64,000 bases of DNA from CBDFNN01 sp965250215 (GCA_965250215.1 CBDFNN010000004.1:4092001-4156000), one strand, 5' to 3'; counted from the stretch's first letter, positions 8,742 through 17,757 are shown. Translations and numbers: made by a program. The notes: generated from the letters alone by a model not told the origin.

Positions 8742-9659
8742 CTTGGCCAGCGCCTCCGCTCCACTGACGATCTCCAAGATCTCCGTTGTAATCGCGGCCT
8801 GACGTGCTTGGTTATAGGTCAACTTCAATTGGTCCAGCAACTCACCTGCATTGGTCGTTGCGTTATCCATCGCGACCATCCTAGCTCCTTGCTCCGATGC
8901 ATTGGACTCAGATAGAATCCTCCACATATCGAAGTTGAGATAACGAGGAATAAGTCGGTTCAAAATTGTCTCAGCATCCGGCTCGAAGATATAGTCTTGC
9001 TCACCTTTGCGTTCTCCCACTCCCGTATAGTCTCCACTTCCTTCCATCACTGGAGTCATGAAGTCTTCCTTCGGAATAGGTAAGAATGGCTGAGCGATTC
9101 TGTTTTGGGAGATGGTGTTCTTGAACTCGTTGTAGAGCACATAAACTTCATCCCATTTGTCTTCCAAGAAGCCATCGACGCAAACATCTACGATTCCATC
9201 TGCATCACCGAAAATCAACTTGTTGAATACCCCTCGATAGTCGCCTACCAAGTTGTATCCTCGACGAGCAAAATGCTCGTGTCCTTTTCGACCGATACAA
9301 AGTAAATGAAGACCACCTGCTTCATGGATTTCTTTGTACTTCTCCTCGATCGTATTTTCCGCCAATCGGATAATGTTCGAGTTGAATGCACCTGCAAGAC
9401 CTCTATCGGCCGTTACGATCACTAGCAAAACACCATCTACTTCGTCTCTGTGCCGGAAGAGTGGGTGTGCCGTGGGATCGATCGACTTTCGAAGCTCTCC
9501 GATGATCTCTTTGATCTTGAATGAATAAGGTCGAGTGCCAAAGATTCCCTCTTGGGCTTTCCGCAACTTGGCGGCCGCTACCATTTTCATGGCACGCGTC
9601 ACCTGCTGGGTGTTCGTTACCGATCCAATTCGATCTCGTATGTCGCGTAAACTGGCCAT
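8736..9659 (-). CDS. atpG: F-type ATP synthase gamma subunit
   Basis: A 307-residue gamma subunit, the central rotor shaft joining the c-ring to the alpha3beta3 head. The N-terminal helix (IRDRIGSVTNTQQVTRAMKM) and the C-terminal helix (YNQARQAAITTEILEIVSGA) carry the family signature. It is the last gene of the minus-strand atp operon, following atpA by 82 bp. That gap is filled by tandem 7-bp words rather than being tightly coupled. A terminator-like hairpin overlaps the stop. Subunits beta and epsilon are not in the window, which is normal for Bacteroidota, where atpDC lie elsewhere. Confidence 0.97.
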   Translation of the reverse strand: MASLRDIRDRIGSVTNTQQVTRAMKMVAAAKLRKAQEGIFGTRPYSFKIKEIIGELRKSIDPTAHPLFRHRDEVDGVLLVIVTADRGLAGAFNSNIIRLAENTIEEKYKEIHEAGGLHLLCIGRKGHEHFARRGYNLVGDYRGVFNKLIFGDADGIVDVCVDGFLEDKWDEVYVLYNEFKNTISQNRIAQPFLPIPKEDFMTPVMEGSGDYTGVGERKGEQDYIFEPDAETILNRLIPRYLNFDMWRILSESNASEQGARMVAMDNATTNAGELLDQLKLTYNQARQAAITTEILEIVSGAEALAKK

Positions 9660-9672
9660 GGGTTTTTAGTCA

Positions 9673-9738
9673 TTGGTCTTTGGTCCTTGGTCGTTGGTCC
9701 CTGAAGACTGAAGACTGACGACTGAAGGCTAAAGACTA
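9673..9738. repeat. tandem 7-bp words inside the atpA-atpG gap
   Basis: Degenerate copies of TTGGTCC (9673 to about 9700) are followed by copies of GAAGACT (about 9702-9738). Together they fill most of the 82-bp gap between two co-transcribed ATP synthase genes. The GAAGACT word recurs inverted near 27769 (CAGTCTTC). Confidence 0.75.
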
Positions 9739-9741
9739 CTC

Positions 9742-11331
9742 TTATGCTTCGTATACGCTAGCTAAATCCTTCGCGGTCGAAAGAATGGTTTCTGCAGCTT
9801 CGTCGCTCATCTTGCCAGAGTCAGAAATCGACTTCATAAGGTCGGCATTCTTCGCACGTAACTTGCTAATAAACTCCTTTCCGAATTCCTGAATTTTCTC
9901 TACTGGAATCTTATCGATCGCACCTTTTGAAGCGACAAAGATCATGACGACCTGCTCCTCTACGGCTTGTGGTAAAAACTGCCCCTGTTTCAACATTTCA
10001 ACAAGTCGGACACCACGATTTAGCTGAGCCTGCGTTGCTGGATCCAAATCCGATCCAAATTTAGAGAAGGCCTCAAGCTCACGGAATTGAGCGAGATCCA
10101 AGCGAAGTGTACCAGCCACTTTCTTCATCGCCTTGATCTGAGCGTTCCCACCCACACGACTAACCGAGATACCAACGTTTACAGCTGGTCGAACCCCGGC
10201 GTTAAACAGGTTCGACTCAAGATAGATCTGACCATCCGTAATCGAGATTACGTTCGTTGGGATATATGCTGAAACGTCACCTGCCTGTGTCTCAATAACG
10301 GGAAGCGCTGTAAGCGATCCACCGCCTTTGACTATGTCCTTCAAGGAGTCCGGGAGGTTGTTCATTCTCTCGGCAACCGCTTGTGATCTACTGATTTTGG
10401 CAGCTCGCTCCAACAAGCGGCTGTGTAGGTAGAAAACGTCTCCAGGATAGGCTTCCCTTCCCGGCGGTCGTCTCAAGAGTAGTGAAACCTGTCGGTAGGC
10501 AACAGCCTGTTTTGACAAGTCATCATAAATAATAAGAGCATGCTGGCCAGTATCTCGGAAGTACTCTCCGATACAGGCTCCAGCAAAAGGAGCGATATAC
10601 TGAAGCGGAGCCGGAGCGGCTGCAGAGGCAGACACAATACATGTGTAGTCCATCGCACCATTCTCCTCAAGTGCTCGCTGTACCTGTTTGACGGTAGATT
10701 CTTTCTGACCGATGGCTACATAGATACAAAAGACGGGCTTGTCAGTCTTGTGGGTTGACTTCTGGTTGATGATCGTATCCAGCAAGACGGCTGTCTTTCC
10801 AGTCTGACGGTCACCAATAACCAACTCACGCTGACCTCTACCGATTGGAATCATAGAGTCGATTGCAACAATACCAGTCTGAAGTGGCTCGGTAACAGGC
10901 TCACGGTAGATAACCGACGGCGCTTTTCGCTCAAGCGGCATCGCATAAGCCTCGCCCGTGATTGGTCCCTTTCCATCGATTGGCACTCCAAGTGGATCAA
11001 TAACGCGACCCATCATGCCTTTGGAAACGTTGATAGAGGCAACACGGCCAGTTCGCTTGGCCTCATCACCTTCCCGTATTAGAGAAGTATCTCCAAAAAG
11101 AACCGCTCCAATATTGTCTTCCTCAATATTGAGAACCATGCCCGTAATTTTCGACTTAGTGAACTCGATAAGCTCACCAGCCTGCACATTACCCATTCCG
11201 TATAGTCGAGCAATACCATCTCCTACCTGGAGAACTGTGCCGACTTCGTAGACATCCGTTTCCGATGTAAATCCACCTAGTTCTTTTCGCAGTACTTCGG
11301 TGACTTCATCAGGTCTGATTGCCGTTGCCAT
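9742..11331 (-). CDS. atpA: F-type ATP synthase alpha subunit
   Basis: A 529-residue alpha subunit. The P-loop GDRQTGKTA and the ATP synthase alpha/beta signature region (PAVNVGISVSRVGG) are both present. The subunit binds nucleotide at the non-catalytic sites of the F1 head. It starts MATAIRPDEVTEVL and is full length. It lies 31 bp after atpH in the same operon. The protein shows nothing unusual. Confidence 0.98.
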   Translation of the reverse strand: MATAIRPDEVTEVLRKELGGFTSETDVYEVGTVLQVGDGIARLYGMGNVQAGELIEFTKSKITGMVLNIEEDNIGAVLFGDTSLIREGDEAKRTGRVASINVSKGMMGRVIDPLGVPIDGKGPITGEAYAMPLERKAPSVIYREPVTEPLQTGIVAIDSMIPIGRGQRELVIGDRQTGKTAVLLDTIINQKSTHKTDKPVFCIYVAIGQKESTVKQVQRALEENGAMDYTCIVSASAAAPAPLQYIAPFAGACIGEYFRDTGQHALIIYDDLSKQAVAYRQVSLLLRRPPGREAYPGDVFYLHSRLLERAAKISRSQAVAERMNNLPDSLKDIVKGGGSLTALPVIETQAGDVSAYIPTNVISITDGQIYLESNLFNAGVRPAVNVGISVSRVGGNAQIKAMKKVAGTLRLDLAQFRELEAFSKFGSDLDPATQAQLNRGVRLVEMLKQGQFLPQAVEEQVVMIFVASKGAIDKIPVEKIQEFGKEFISKLRAKNADLMKSISDSGKMSDEAAETILSTAKDLASVYEA

Positions 11332-11362
11332 ATTGTTTGTTTTAAAAGATTACGCTATTGCG

Positions 11363-11914
11363 CTAGTTGCTCAGATAAATACTCTTTCCCATTCTCTCTC
11401 GGAGAACGGCCAGCTGGTGTTTGACACTGCCATCATAGACGGTGTCACCCACTCGAACTACCACACCACCGATCAACGAAGTGTCGATCTCTGTGTTTAG
11501 TCTGATTTTCTTGCCGGTGAGATTTTGGAGTACCGACTCAAGTGAGCTCTTTTCCTCGGCACTTAGATCGATTGCTGACTTCGCCGTGGCTTCCACACGT
11601 CCTTCAACTTCATCCCGTATGCCGGTGTAAGCAGAGGCGACGGATTCCGCGACTCCTCCTCTTCCCTTGCGTATTAGGAGCAATAGAAGTTTCAAGGTCA
11701 AATCGCCAACCTTACCGGAGAATATCTTTTTGATGATTTTCTCCTTCTGATCGCGATTGATGACAGGGCTCGCAAAGAATTGTCGCAATTCAGCCGAGTC
11801 CGCGAAAGATTGCCCGAGGGCCTTCATATCCGCATCGGCATCAGGGATCGCATTGGCTGCTTTGGCTTCTTGATAAAAAGCCGACGCGTACCTATGTGCA
11901 ATAATTGCGCTCAT
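11363..11914 (-). CDS. atpH: F-type ATP synthase delta subunit
   Basis: A 183-residue delta (OSCP-like) subunit that joins the peripheral stalk to F1. The N-terminal six-helix domain starts AIIAHRYASAFYQEA, and the C-terminal part contains the DTSLIGGVVVRVGD strand-turn motif typical of the family. The start codon overlaps the atpF stop by one base (TAATG), implying translational coupling. Confidence 0.96.
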   Translation of the reverse strand: MSAIIAHRYASAFYQEAKAANAIPDADADMKALGQSFADSAELRQFFASPVINRDQKEKIIKKIFSGKVGDLTLKLLLLLIRKGRGGVAESVASAYTGIRDEVEGRVEATAKSAIDLSAEEKSSLESVLQNLTGKKIRLNTEIDTSLIGGVVVRVGDTVYDGSVKHQLAVLRERMGKSIYLSN

Positions 11915-12450
11915 TAGTTCTTCGGAAGACCCTCGATGAAGGTGTTGACTAGTTTGCTATTCTTAGCGGCATCAATGTTCTCGACGAGAATTTTCTCGGC
12001 GGATAGAATTGCCAAATCAGCAACCTCTTTTCGAAGTTGGCTAATAGCATTGAGCTTTTCTTGCTCAATATCAGCTCGAGCTTGCTCCTGCATTAGTTTG
12101 ATAGCAGCCTTGGTATTGTCGATCTCCTCTGTTCTCACCTTGTCTGCAGCATCTCTGGCCTCACCAATGATTCTCTGTGCCTGCGATTCAGCGTCACGAC
12201 GGGCATTCTTGTTGTCAGCAGAAAGTTTTTTGGCTTCCGTCAGAGCATTCTCCGCACTGTCCAGCGAATCTTGAATCTTAGTTTCACGATCACCTAATGC
12301 TGTCGAAATTGGGCCCCAAGCATAACGGCGCAGAATGAACATGACGGTAAGAAATACCAACGTTGTCCAAATTGCGATACCCCAGGTTGGGTCCAGAAGC
12401 TTTGGGGTTGGTGCCTCAGGCGCCAACTGTAAGATGTAAGCCAGGTACAT
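11914..12450 (-). CDS. atpF: F-type ATP synthase b subunit
   Basis: A 178-residue b subunit of the peripheral stalk. One N-terminal membrane helix (WGIAIWTTLVFLTVMFIL region, about residues 23-42) is followed by a long charged coiled coil (about 50-165) rich in A, E, K and Q heptads. It precedes atpH with a 1-bp overlap and follows atpE by 87 bp. Confidence 0.95.
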   Translation of the reverse strand: MYLAYILQLAPEAPTPKLLDPTWGIAIWTTLVFLTVMFILRRYAWGPISTALGDRETKIQDSLDSAENALTEAKKLSADNKNARRDAESQAQRIIGEARDAADKVRTEEIDNTKAAIKLMQEQARADIEQEKLNAISQLRKEVADLAILSAEKILVENIDAAKNSKLVNTFIEGLPKN

Positions 12451-12537
12451 AGTAGTATTGTGTGATTATTGTCGCCAGAAAATTCTCGAATTGACCAAAC
12501 CCGACCCCTAAAGATCGGGTGCGATCACCAATTCGAA

Positions 12538-12771
12538 TTAACCGGTAACAAAGATCAATAGTAGGGCGACAACAAGAGCGATAATTGCAACACCTTCGAT
12601 AAAGGCAGCTGCAAGGATCATCATACTTTGTAGCGTACCAGCAGCTTCAGGTTGACGAGCACTGCCTTCAAGTGCAGATGCGGCCAATCGCCCGATTCCG
12701 ATTCCAGCTCCAAGTGCTGCTCCTAAACATGCGATTCCTGCTCCTAGAAACGCCATTGCTTGGTTAGTCAT
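12538..12771 (-). CDS. atpE: F-type ATP synthase c subunit
   Basis: A 77-residue proteolipid with two membrane helices joined by the polar ARQPE loop. The essential carboxylate is the Glu in AAFIEGVAI of helix 2. The residues after it are Gly-Val-Ala rather than Ser/Thr, and helix 1 has no Gln in the GIGIG segment. This points to proton rather than sodium coupling by comparison with known c-rings. It sits between atpB and atpF as expected. Confidence 0.96.
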   Translation of the reverse strand: MTNQAMAFLGAGIACLGAALGAGIGIGRLAASALEGSARQPEAAGTLQSMMILAAAFIEGVAIIALVVALLLIFVTG

Positions 12772-12816
12772 GTGATTTATTGTTTGTTTGTGGTTTAGAG
12801 ATTTTATTGATCATTT

Positions 12817-14001
12817 CTAAGCGGCAACTGTCACTGGAGAAGTCTCTAAGTGAAGCTCTTCCGCAGCTACAATAGAGTTGTGATCTGAAGATATTTCTTT
12901 AGCATGATCGTCGTGATGATCGTGCTCAACAACTGCCATCCCAATAAATATTGCGGACAGCATTGTGAAAACGTAGGCCTGAATAAATGAGACCAAAATT
13001 TTAAGCAGGTAGATGCCGACGGTCAAAAGGAACCAGAACCATGAGGTCCCAAGACCCCAGCCATGTCCAAGGGTCGCACCAAATACGAAGGTCATTCCAA
13101 GGATACTCAATATTACTAGGTGACCCGAGACCATATTTCCAAAGAGGCGAAATGCCAGAGCCAAAGGCTTAATGAAAATCGAAACGAATTCGATGGGTAC
13201 AAGAATAATTTTTACACCAAGACTGATTCCAGGAGGATTGAAGATATGCTTCCAGTAATCTCTCGTCCCGCCAACACTTGTCATGATAAAAGTTATGACG
13301 GCAAGCGCAGCTGTGACGGAGATATTCGACGTAGCAGTTACTCCGAAAGGAAGGAGACCTATTAGATTTCCAAGCAGAATGAAAAGAAATACTGTCAACA
13401 AATAAGGTAAATACTTGTCTGCTTTGTCCCCTAGAGCCGCATTTGCAATGTTGTCCCTGATATAGACCACCAAGGCTTCCATGGCGTTTTGAAATTTCCC
13501 TTTCGGCGCCGTATCGACTCCAATTCCTTTCCTATATTTCGATGCAAATCGAAGCGCCATTATTAGCAGTATGAAAGCTGATATAAAAACAAACAGAAGT
13601 TGTCGAGTAATTGAGAGATCGAGCCAAATATTGCCATGAGCTGGCTTTATTGGAAAATGGAGGTGATGCTTCGTCTCGATCGCGTGGTGAGCTTCTTCTT
13701 CGCTCAGTGCATTTCCCTCTTTGTCGATAAGGACATATTCGTGAGATTCAACAGCGGCCTTTGTCGATCCAAAGAAGTCGAATCCAAAGGATCCTTCATC
13801 ACTCTTGGTGATCATGATCCTTGGTAGCTCGACTTTAGGTCCAGGAGACAGGTCCCAATAGTTTCCGTCAGCAGAGTGCCCTACGGCATCTGGGTCACCT
13901 TTACTAGCTTGCTCATCCTCCGCCCAAAGGGTCGTAACCGGCACTAGCAGGAGTGCGATTATTGCGCAATATTTCCGTAGAAAGTTCAGCTTTTTCTTGA
14001 T
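12817..14001 (-). CDS. atpB: F-type ATP synthase a subunit with signal peptide, probable AUC start
   Basis: Subunit a forms the half-channels of the F0 motor. The conserved helices are present (LALAFRLFGNMVSGH with the essential Arg, and the final FIQAYVFTMLSAIF helix). Bacteroidota subunit a carries a long N-terminal extension with a signal peptide, and so does this one. However, the first ATG/GTG/TTG in frame is a GTG at 13944 that would cut the signal peptide in half. Extending the frame upstream gives KKKLNFLRKYCAIIALLL before VPVTTLWAED, a complete signal peptide. It begins at an ATC codon (14001-13999) placed 7 nt after GGAG, with a CTG three codons later as the alternative. I take the ATC start (394 residues). 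The preceding gene ends 11 bp upstream. Confidence 0.85.
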   Translation of the reverse strand: MKKKLNFLRKYCAIIALLLVPVTTLWAEDEQASKGDPDAVGHSADGNYWDLSPGPKVELPRIMITKSDEGSFGFDFFGSTKAAVESHEYVLIDKEGNALSEEEAHHAIETKHHLHFPIKPAHGNIWLDLSITRQLLFVFISAFILLIMALRFASKYRKGIGVDTAPKGKFQNAMEALVVYIRDNIANAALGDKADKYLPYLLTVFLFILLGNLIGLLPFGVTATSNISVTAALAVITFIMTSVGGTRDYWKHIFNPPGISLGVKIILVPIEFVSIFIKPLALAFRLFGNMVSGHLVILSILGMTFVFGATLGHGWGLGTSWFWFLLTVGIYLLKILVSFIQAYVFTMLSAIFIGMAVVEHDHHDDHAKEISSDHNSIVAAEELHLETSPVTVAA

Positions 14002-14014
14002 CTTTTCGCTCCTT
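13999..14014 (-). promoter_or_regulatory. Shine-Dalgarno and AUC start codon of atpB
   Basis: On the minus strand the stop of the upstream small gene runs into the ribosome site: TAAGGAG, then CGAAAAG, then ATC. The GGAG core is 7 nt from ATC, ideal spacing, and no ATG, GTG or TTG is available at that distance. ATC is a rare permitted bacterial start codon. A sequencing or assembly error turning ATG into ATC is the main alternative. Confidence 0.6.
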
Positions 14015-14327
14015 ACTTCTCGGCGTGTTCGCCGCTCAAGCTCTGAAGCATTTTTTTCAGTAAAAGAATCTCGACAACGAGACCGACGATCAGACCGGCT
14101 ACTAGAGCAAATCCAAAAGTCTTTAAATCCACCGGTACAAACATGGCCACCGTAACTACCATCACCACCATGAAGACCATTCGCAAGCCCATTCCCTTAA
14201 GGGTAGCGCCCAGCAAGTCTTTGCCAGATTTCTCCATCGCTCGGTGAGACGATTGATAGGCTAGCACAAAGTTTACAAGAACAATTGCTACCGCAGCTCC
14301 AACACTTATTGCCGTCATAGAATTCAT
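14013..14327 (-). CDS. small membrane protein upstream of atpB (AtpI-position gene)
   Basis: A 104-residue protein from the ATG at 14327 (MNSMTAISVGA); a second ATG lies three codons later. The longer open frame to 14390 has no support. I predict about four hydrophobic segments (residues 5-25, 48-62, 64-80, 82-100) with basic turns. It sits directly upstream of atpB and the next ribosome site overlaps its stop codon, so the two genes are probably coupled. The position matches the small unnamed or AtpI-like membrane protein often found before atpB in Bacteroidota, which may help assemble the c-ring. Function is inferred from position only. Confidence 0.7.
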   Translation of the reverse strand: MNSMTAISVGAAVAIVLVNFVLAYQSSHRAMEKSGKDLLGATLKGMGLRMVFMVVMVVTVAMFVPVDLKTFGFALVAGLIVGLVVEILLLKKMLQSLSGEHAEK

Positions 14328-14758
14328 CCGCGAATCCGTCCCTTTGTTGTATCTGCAGAAGGCGTTCCTATCCCCAGTTTCGTGGGGCAAAGAAGTTACG
14401 CAGAAGGGTGTTTTGAGACCCGTTTTCAGGGGTGAATAATGAGTGAAAGAGAGGGTCGTGTTCCGTGTTCGGTTTTCCGAGCCAATGGGCAGGCGAGACA
14501 GTACTAGTAGTCTTCATCCCACAAAGATCAGTCGTCGAAATAGGCTTCGTGCTAGTTCTGAAATTCGGACAATCGGGCAATCGGGCAATCGGGCAATCCA
14601 TCTTTCGGACACTCAGATGTTCGGAAGTTCTGATTTTCTGGAAATCGGTTCCCTACCTATATGGCATTGCTTAGTTTAAGCTAGGATTCTATACTTCCTT
14701 GTGGCTAATCAGTGGACCTTCTCAAGTTCATGCAATCACCTAAACGAAGTATCACGCA
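14328..14758. other. intergenic region rich in short repeats
   Basis: A gap of about 430 bp between the ATP synthase operon and the divergent cytochrome gene. It contains GTGTTCCGTGTTCGG near 14459 (the same word as near 38081), the TCGGGCAA array, and scattered TTCTGATT/TCGGAAG words up to about 14645. The promoters for both directions must lie here, but I cannot place them. No RNA gene is recognised. Confidence 0.5.
14565..14598. repeat. tandem 8-bp TCGGGCAA array
   Basis: Four units (TCGGACAA once, then TCGGGCAA three times) in perfect head-to-tail order, followed by related TCGGACAC and TCGGAAGT words. The related word TCGGACAATCGG reappears near 24078. Confidence 0.8.
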
Positions 14759-15616
14759 ATGAAAAAATTCCTGAAGTGGATTGGCATTGTAATAGTCAGT
14801 CTTGTAGCGCTTTTATTAATCGTCGGTTTTTTCCTTGTATCGAAGGGAAAAACAAAAATTGCTGAGACCTATGAGGTCAAAGCAAACTTACTTTCAAGCG
14901 TCCCCAGCGATTCTGCTTCACTAGCTGAAGGAGAACGACTTTCACAAATACACGCATGTAAGGCTTGTCATGGGAGTGACTTGTCTGGGTCGGAAATGGT
15001 TGATGCTCCACCTTTTCTGGTAGTGACTGCAAATCTTACCTCGGGTCAAGGAGGAATAGGATCTTACTACTCGGTTCAAGACTACGACCGTGCCATCCGT
15101 CACGGTGTTCGGCCCAATGGTACTTCCATTCTTCTTATGCCCTCCAGCACGCTCCACAATCTGACGGATGAAGATGCCGGTCGGCTTATCGGATATCTGA
15201 AGAGCATTTCCTCAGTGGACAATGAGTTGCCGAAAACAAAGATGAGGATTTTGGGAAATCTCTTAGTTGGTCTCGGAGAATTCGATCCTGCTGAGCAAGT
15301 CGTGACTGGAACCAAAAGAACCGCCTATGGCAATTCCGATGTCGAACAAGGAGAATATTTATCAGGAATGACCTGCTCCTCTTGTCACGGCTCAGACCTG
15401 AGAGGTGGCAAAGCCTTAGAACCAGGCATGCTGGATCCGCCTAACTTGGCCACTGCCGGTGCCCTTCCTTTTGAAAACTTCAAAAGAGTCTTGAGCGAGG
15501 GCTTGACGTCGGACAACAGAGCTATAAAGACGAGTCACATGCCATGGGACGGATATAAATACATGACAGAGGAGGAGATGAGAGCGATTTATACCTATTT
15601 GAAAACATTAGGATAG
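14759..15616 (+). CDS. membrane-anchored di-haem cytochrome c
   Basis: A 285-residue protein with one N-terminal membrane anchor (residues about 8-28) and a periplasmic part with two c-type haem sites: CKACH (Cys67, Cys70, His71) and CSSCH (Cys206, Cys209, His210). Both are followed by GSDL, showing that the two halves are an internal duplication. Each half has a distal SHMPWDG- or LLMPSS-type segment that could supply the axial Met. Proteins of this build carry electrons between dehydrogenases and terminal oxidases. No partner enzyme is adjacent, so the electron donor is unknown. Confidence 0.88.
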   Translation: MKKFLKWIGIVIVSLVALLLIVGFFLVSKGKTKIAETYEVKANLLSSVPSDSASLAEGERLSQIHACKACHGSDLSGSEMVDAPPFLVVTANLTSGQGGIGSYYSVQDYDRAIRHGVRPNGTSILLMPSSTLHNLTDEDAGRLIGYLKSISSVDNELPKTKMRILGNLLVGLGEFDPAEQVVTGTKRTAYGNSDVEQGEYLSGMTCSSCHGSDLRGGKALEPGMLDPPNLATAGALPFENFKRVLSEGLTSDNRAIKTSHMPWDGYKYMTEEEMRAIYTYLKTLG

Positions 15617-15697
15617 TCTTCAGCCCTCAGAGATCAGTTGTCAGAAATCACCTTCATTGCATTTCTAAAATCGAATCATCGACACTATTAGTCACTT

Positions 15698-15740
15698 CGG
15701 AGTATCGGAGTATCGGAGTATCGGAGTATCGGAGTATCGG
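15698..15740. repeat. five perfect CGGAGTAT 8-bp repeats
   Basis: Five exact head-to-tail copies of CGGAGTAT plus CGG. The same word occurs inverted (CCGATACTCCGATACTTCG) at 38125-38143, in the gap before mlaF. It lies in the 228-bp gap between the cytochrome and VOC genes, which also ends in TCTGATGTTCTGATTTTCTG-like words. Confidence 0.9.
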
Positions 15741-15844
15741 AAATTCGACTTATCAAACTAACTTGTGAATACCCTACTAATCTAGAATTCGGACCATCTA
15801 ACAATCTGATGTTCTGATTTTCTGGTAAGCCAATCTGCTAAACT

Positions 15845-16285
15845 ATGTCCTCCATAAACATCTATTTGAATTTCGACGGAGACTGCGAGGAAGCCATGAA
15901 CTTCTACAAAGGCGTTTTTGGTGGCGAGTTCGAAACTTTTTCTCGTTTTTCAGAAATGCCACGGCAAGATAGCATGCCTCCCCTCTCCGAGGATGAGTTG
16001 AACCGAGTAATGCACGTCACTTTACCGATTTCCGATGCAACACGCATTATGGCCAGCGATACGGCCTTAGGTTGGGGACCACCTCACGCCAAGGGAAATA
16101 ATTTCTCGATCGCCGTTGCACCTGATTCCAAAGATGAGGCCACGCGGATTTTTGATGGATTGGGCGAGGGTGGCAAAATAACGATGCCTTTAGCAGATAC
16201 TTTCTGGGGTTCCTATTTTGGAATGGTCCAGGATCGATTCGAAGTGGCTTGGATGGTCGACTATGCCCCTACTCAAGAGGCCTAA
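15845..16285 (+). CDS. VOC-superfamily protein (PhnB/YjdN-like)
   Basis: A 146-residue protein that starts with SINIYLNFDGDCEEAMNFYK, the typical entry strand of PhnB/YjdN-type vicinal-oxygen-chelate proteins, and ends with the QDRFEVAWMVDY strand. These form homodimers related to glyoxalases; many lack complete metal ligands and have no assigned reaction. It follows a repeat-rich gap and is not obviously in an operon. Confidence 0.85.
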   Translation: MSSINIYLNFDGDCEEAMNFYKGVFGGEFETFSRFSEMPRQDSMPPLSEDELNRVMHVTLPISDATRIMASDTALGWGPPHAKGNNFSIAVAPDSKDEATRIFDGLGEGGKITMPLADTFWGSYFGMVQDRFEVAWMVDYAPTQEA

Positions 16286-16328
16286 TCTAGACCTACGTTC
16301 CCTTAAGTGCACACCGTATTTCTCTTTG

Positions 16329-17579
16329 CTATCCAAGTGGGTTCATTACCCTGCCCAAAAACAGGATAGTGCCTGAATTGCGCTCTCTTATCATGAATAG
16401 GAAGGGTCGGTTTGCGACAATTTCTGGAGGTATCGAATCAGTCGTCACCTCGACGACCGTAGCAGCCGCCGCAACGGTACCTTCTTCATTCACCTCGACT
16501 ACCGTCTCATGAATCACTCTAGAAAGAAAGAGCTGTCGCTGATCCTCTGTCATTTGACTGAAGTCGGCTAGATCCCGATCGAAGGCCTCGTCCATTCCAA
16601 GAGATCCTAATGCGTCGTTCAAGAGTGTCTTATAGCCAATAGTGAACCTGGGGATGGCCAGCCTTGACACTCTGGACAGTCTCATGTTATCGATAATCTC
16701 GTTCAATCGATTAGGTGTCGTCTCGATAATAAACTCATCAATTGAGCTGTCTTCATGAGGAATCACAACGGTCATGGAATAGAGACTATCTCCATATGCG
16801 ATATCTGTTGCTACGAATGAGGATGTCCAATATAGAGGCACTAAAAACTCTCCTGTCACTGCATCGCGCTTACTCATCATGTCAACAGCCACAAATTCAG
16901 CATCATTTGGAAAGAATGATTCCTGTGCTGTTTGGTCTGGATCGAAAGGGAATCGCCAAGGAGCCTTGAAATAGATCGCGTTGATGAGATACATCACGGC
17001 GTCTTGAGGAATGGAATCGAGCATGTCCTTGATCTTGTCCTCTGTATTATCTTCGATCCATTCATTTATAATGTCTTTCGACTCTGGAGCCTCAAAGTCG
17101 AGGGCTCTCACCTCGGCATCAAAGAAATTACGATTGGTATCAAGAAATTCTTGTTTGACAGGAAAACTCTCTTCATACCAGATAGAATTGGCGATCTTCA
17201 AAACGACTTTCGGATCCGTTTCCCTAAGGAGCTCAAAGAGATCGTGATAGGCTTTATTGATTTCCGGGACCGACTTGCCTGGATATGACAGCGTCTCCTT
17301 CATCCCATCTTGCGTTAGACCGGCGGCGCCATTCAAGGTCATCCCGAGAGCAGCCGAGACGCTAAGTGGTGAAATGACAATGTTCTTGTTGGCAGACTCC
17401 TGTGCAACGAGTTGCTTGAGTAGTTTCAGAGAAAAATCGACGTTGGAATCAACGAGTAATTTCTCATTCACCGTTAGCTCGCGGAGCTTAGCCTTCGGCA
17501 GTTCTGATTGTCCTATCCCGTCACATCCGAAAACGAGAAAGGTTGATGCAATTATGAGAAGTAAAACAATGCGAGACAT
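16329..17579 (-). CDS. serpin lipoprotein with P1 aspartate
   Basis: A 416-residue serine/cysteine protease inhibitor. I start it at the ATG at 17579 because this gives a clean lipoprotein signal peptide (lipobox LVFG-C); the longer frame to 17642 adds non-signal residues. The serpin hallmarks are all present: the NAIYFKAPW strand, the hinge VNEEGTVAAAAT and the C-terminal PFLFMI...GRVMNP signature. The reactive-centre loop aligns without gaps with human alpha-1-antitrypsin through the shared SIPPE segment, which places Asp381 at P1 and Ser at P1'. The hinge alanines favour an inhibitory serpin. An acidic P1 suggests a target that cleaves after Asp. Probably membrane-anchored. Confidence 0.9.
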   Translation of the reverse strand: MSRIVLLLIIASTFLVFGCDGIGQSELPKAKLRELTVNEKLLVDSNVDFSLKLLKQLVAQESANKNIVISPLSVSAALGMTLNGAAGLTQDGMKETLSYPGKSVPEINKAYHDLFELLRETDPKVVLKIANSIWYEESFPVKQEFLDTNRNFFDAEVRALDFEAPESKDIINEWIEDNTEDKIKDMLDSIPQDAVMYLINAIYFKAPWRFPFDPDQTAQESFFPNDAEFVAVDMMSKRDAVTGEFLVPLYWTSSFVATDIAYGDSLYSMTVVIPHEDSSIDEFIIETTPNRLNEIIDNMRLSRVSRLAIPRFTIGYKTLLNDALGSLGMDEAFDRDLADFSQMTEDQRQLFLSRVIHETVVEVNEEGTVAAAATVVEVTTDSIPPEIVANRPFLFMIRERNSGTILFLGRVMNPLG

Positions 17580-17757
17580 GAGAACGAGGTTTTCGCGAAA
17601 GCAGCTGGTCCAATATGCAACCCTTAGACAATCTCTCAGCATTTTCGATTCCCTGTTGGTCGATTTGATCCCAATATTATCAACTCCGGTTTATTATACT
17701 GGGCAAGCTTCACGCACCAAAAGATTGATTGAAAGACATCATCTTTCGGACCATCCG

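Noticed and set aside
15698..15740. Possible CRISPR array in the tandem 8-bp repeats
   Set aside because: The units are 7-8 bp with no spacers and no cas genes are present.
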